Notes under the pieces: generated by a model | Told to the model about the DNA's origin: nothing | What the model saw: only the letters and a program-made list of their open reading frames with translations | Database searches by the model: none | From: JBMNMU01 sp050953505 | GTDB lineage: Bacteria > Bacillota > Clostridia > Peptostreptococcales > Anaerovoracaceae | Direction: 5' to 3' | Assembly: GCA_050953505.1 (NCBI GenBank) | Contig: JBMNMU010000001.1 | Location: 248,001 to 312,000, forward strand | Length of the DNA: 64,000 nucleotides | Made by a program: the position numbers and the translations under genes | Shown here: positions 61,864-64,000 of the stretch, one piece after another | Numbering within the stretch: position 1 is the first letter of the stretch | Layout: every line of letters starts with the position of its first letter

Positions 61864-63927
61864 ATGCCAAGACAATTTCCACTTGAAAAAACAAGAAATA
61901 TTGGTATTATGGCACATATAGATGCTGGTAAGACCACAACAACTGAGAGAATCTTGTTCTATACAGGAAAGACTCATAAGCTTGGGGAGACTCACGAAGG
62001 CGCTGCAACTATGGACTGGATGGAGCAAGAGCAGGAAAGGGGTATAACTATAACCTCTGCTGCAACTACAGCCCAATGGAAAGGCAATAGAATCAACATT
62101 ATCGATACACCAGGACACGTAGACTTCACTGTAGAAGTTGAAAGGTCCCTGAGAGTTCTTGACGGAGCAGTTACTGTGCTCTGTGCTAAAGGGGGAGTAG
62201 AACCCCAATCAGAAACCGTATGGAGACAAGCCGAAAAGTACGGCGTACCCAGATTAATATTTGTTAACAAGATGGATATTAACGGGGCAAACTTTTTCCA
62301 TGTTGTGGATATGGTAAAAGACCGATTAAAGGCCAATGCTGTTCCTATTCAGCTACCTATAGGTAAAGAAAACGATTTCGTCGGTATCATCGATCTAGTA
62401 GAAATGAAAGCCGAAATCTATAAGGATAGCTTAGGGAAAGAGTTTGATATTTTAGATGTACCAGAGGATCTTCTAGACGAAGCAACCACTTACAGAAGCA
62501 ATCTGATTGAAGCTGTTGCTGATGCGGACGAAGATTTAATGATGAAGTATTTGGAAGGTGAAGAGATTTCCAAGGAAGAAATAAAAGCAGGTATCAGAAA
62601 AATGACCATTGAAGGTAGAATGATACCAGTAGCTTGCGGCTCTGCTTATCGTAACAAGGGTGTGCAAATGCTTCTTGATGCAGTTATTGATTATATGCCG
62701 TCTCCGTTGGATATCCCGCCGATAAAAGGGATTATCCCAGGAACTGGAGAAGAAGGGGAGAGGGTTACAGACGATAAAGCTCCTTTCTCAGCTCTAGCCT
62801 TCAAAATCATGGCGGATCCTTTTGTAGGAAAGCTAGCCTTCTTTAGAGTATATTCAGGAAGCCTGAAATCAGGATCTTATGTTTATAACTCTATAAAAAA
62901 CAAAAGAGAAAGAATCGGTAGGATTCTTCTCATGCATGCTAACCACAGAGAAGAAATCGATGAGGTTTATGCAGGGGACATCGCGGCAGCAGTGGGATTA
63001 AAAGATACCACCACTGGGGATACGTTATGTGATGAAAAGGATACTATTATCCTTGAGTCCATGGAGTTCCCGGATCCGGTTATTGAAATTGCCATTGAGC
63101 CAAAGACAAAAGCGGGTCAGGATAAGATGGGAATGGCATTAGCTAAACTATCTGAGGAAGACCCAACATTTAAGACTTATACAAACGAAGAAACTGGTCA
63201 AACGATTATTTCAGGTATGGGAGAACTTCATCTTGAGATTATCGTGGACAGACTATTACGCGAGTTTAAGGTTGAGGCCAATGTAGGTAAACCACAGGTT
63301 TCCTATAAAGAAACCATTACCACTGACACTGATGTGGATCACAAATATGCGAAACAGTCTGGTGGCCGTGGACAATATGGTCATGTTAAGATTAAGGTTT
63401 ATCCAAGGGAGGCTGGTTCCGGATATGAGTTTAAGAACTCTATCGTCGGTGGTGCTATTCCGAAGGAGTATATTCCAAAGATTGATGAAGGTATCAGGGA
63501 ATCCATGCAAAATGGACCTTTGGCAGGATATCAAGTGGTAGATGTAGGCGTTGAGCTTTATGATGGTTCTTATCATGAAGTAGACTCCTCTGAAATGGCG
63601 TTCAAGATTGCCGCATCTATGGCGTTTAGAGAAGCTGCTAAAAAGGCTAAGCCTGTTCTTCTTGAGCCGGTATTTAAGGTTGAGGTTACTGTTCCTGAGG
63701 AAAATATGGGAGATGTAATCGGAGATATCAGTTCACGAAGAGGAAGAATCGAAGGAACAGACATAAATTCTGGAGCAGCTGTAGTAAAAGGATTTGTTCC
63801 GCTTTCAGAAATGTTTGGATATGCTACGGATCTTAGATCAAAAACACAAGGCCGAGGGGTATATGTAATGCAGTTTGACCACTTCGAAAAACTACCAGAA
63901 GGTCTTATTGATCAGATTAACAAATAA
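61864..63927 (+). CDS. fusA: Elongation factor G (canonical)
   Basis: EF-G drives translocation. The 687-residue protein has G1 AHIDAGKTT, switch II DTPGHVDF, G4 NKMD and the domain IV loop region KQSGGRGQYGHV. It sits in the str operon after rpsG as expected and is clearly the canonical copy, in contrast to the paralogue at 20226-22160. AAGGAGG precedes ATG 61864. Confidence 0.98.
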   Translation: MPRQFPLEKTRNIGIMAHIDAGKTTTTERILFYTGKTHKLGETHEGAATMDWMEQEQERGITITSAATTAQWKGNRINIIDTPGHVDFTVEVERSLRVLDGAVTVLCAKGGVEPQSETVWRQAEKYGVPRLIFVNKMDINGANFFHVVDMVKDRLKANAVPIQLPIGKENDFVGIIDLVEMKAEIYKDSLGKEFDILDVPEDLLDEATTYRSNLIEAVADADEDLMMKYLEGEEISKEEIKAGIRKMTIEGRMIPVACGSAYRNKGVQMLLDAVIDYMPSPLDIPPIKGIIPGTGEEGERVTDDKAPFSALAFKIMADPFVGKLAFFRVYSGSLKSGSYVYNSIKNKRERIGRILLMHANHREEIDEVYAGDIAAAVGLKDTTTGDTLCDEKDTIILESMEFPDPVIEIAIEPKTKAGQDKMGMALAKLSEEDPTFKTYTNEETGQTIISGMGELHLEIIVDRLLREFKVEANVGKPQVSYKETITTDTDVDHKYAKQSGGRGQYGHVKIKVYPREAGSGYEFKNSIVGGAIPKEYIPKIDEGIRESMQNGPLAGYQVVDVGVELYDGSYHEVDSSEMAFKIAASMAFREAAKKAKPVLLEPVFKVEVTVPEENMGDVIGDISSRRGRIEGTDINSGAAVVKGFVPLSEMFGYATDLRSKTQGRGVYVMQFDHFEKLPEGLIDQINK

Positions 63928-63984
63928 TAATTCCAAATAATATTTATTAAAATTTTTAATAAACCATGAAAAGGAGAAAAGAAG

Positions 63985-64000
63985 ATGGCTAAAGCTAAAT
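63985..64000 (+). CDS. tuf: Elongation factor Tu, second copy (only the start in window)
   Basis: The last 16 bases encode MAKAK and are identical to the first codons of the tuf gene at 47619. The ribosome binding region before it (AAAAGGAGAAAAGAAG) is identical too. Its position after fusA is the normal one for tuf in the str operon. Only five codons are visible, so identity beyond that point cannot be judged. Confidence 0.85.

Overview
The window is a housekeeping stretch of a low-to-moderate GC, anaerobic, spore-forming Firmicute of the class Clostridia. This rests on spoIIE and sigH (sporulation), a probable Na+-translocating biotin-dependent decarboxylase and a PPi-type phosphofructokinase (anaerobic energy metabolism), Firmicutes gene orders such as coaX-dusB-greA-lysS and cysE-cysS-mrnC-rlmB-sigH-rpmG-secE-nusG-rplKAJL-rpoBC-rpsL-rpsG-fusA-tuf, AGGAGG-type ribosome binding sites, and frequent TTG and GTG starts. 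Genus and species cannot be fixed from the sequence alone. Nearly all genes run on the + strand; the exception is 27.9-31.3 kb.

Layout. 0-6.7 kb: 3' end of a TatD nuclease gene, spoIIE with an unusually short central region, a 41-bp tandem repeat array, tilS and ftsH (no hpt between them). 6.8-12.4 kb: a PucR-type regulator, then a four-gene operon matching alpha, delta, gamma (biotin carrier) and beta subunits of methylmalonyl-CoA decarboxylase, which would couple decarboxylation to Na+ export. 12.6-18.7 kb: coaX, dusB, greA, lysS, then two and a bit copies of a 188-bp structured repeat, then asnS. 18.8-22.2 kb: an array of GTAGGAA/TTCCTAC dyads spaced about 52 bp, a pair of small Gate-domain membrane proteins, and an EF-G paralogue. 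22.4-31.3 kb: radA, followed where disA often lies by a GNAT enzyme, a GGDEF protein with a degenerate HD-GYP domain, an ABC exporter, and on the - strand a two-component system and a PPi-phosphofructokinase.

31.6-47.4 kb: carD (two consensus promoters), a PIN/TRAM membrane protein, a fused ispDF, proS, a chromate-transporter pair, a cyclophilin, a LysM-G5-M23 cell-wall hydrolase, then a dense cluster: cysE, cysS, an MBL-fold protein, a phosphoesterase, Mini-III RNase, a small unknown membrane protein, thyA, folA, rlmB and sigH. 47.4-64 kb: tRNA-Thr(GGT), tuf, rpmG (49 codons), secE, nusG with a long acidic N-terminal extension, rplKA, an L10-leader attenuator, rplJL, rpoB, rpoC, rpsL, a structured 263-nt gap, rpsG, fusA, and the first 16 bases of a second tuf copy. 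The str/rpo block is therefore bracketed by two tuf genes.

The least explained material is intergenic: three unrelated repeat families (41 bp, 188 bp, about 52 bp), a cruciform after proS, and the hairpin series between rpsL and rpsG. In the genes, the points most worth checking are the NusG extension, the degenerate HD-GYP domain and the short SpoIIE. I saw no phage, intact insertion sequence, CRISPR array, rRNA gene or T-box in the window.
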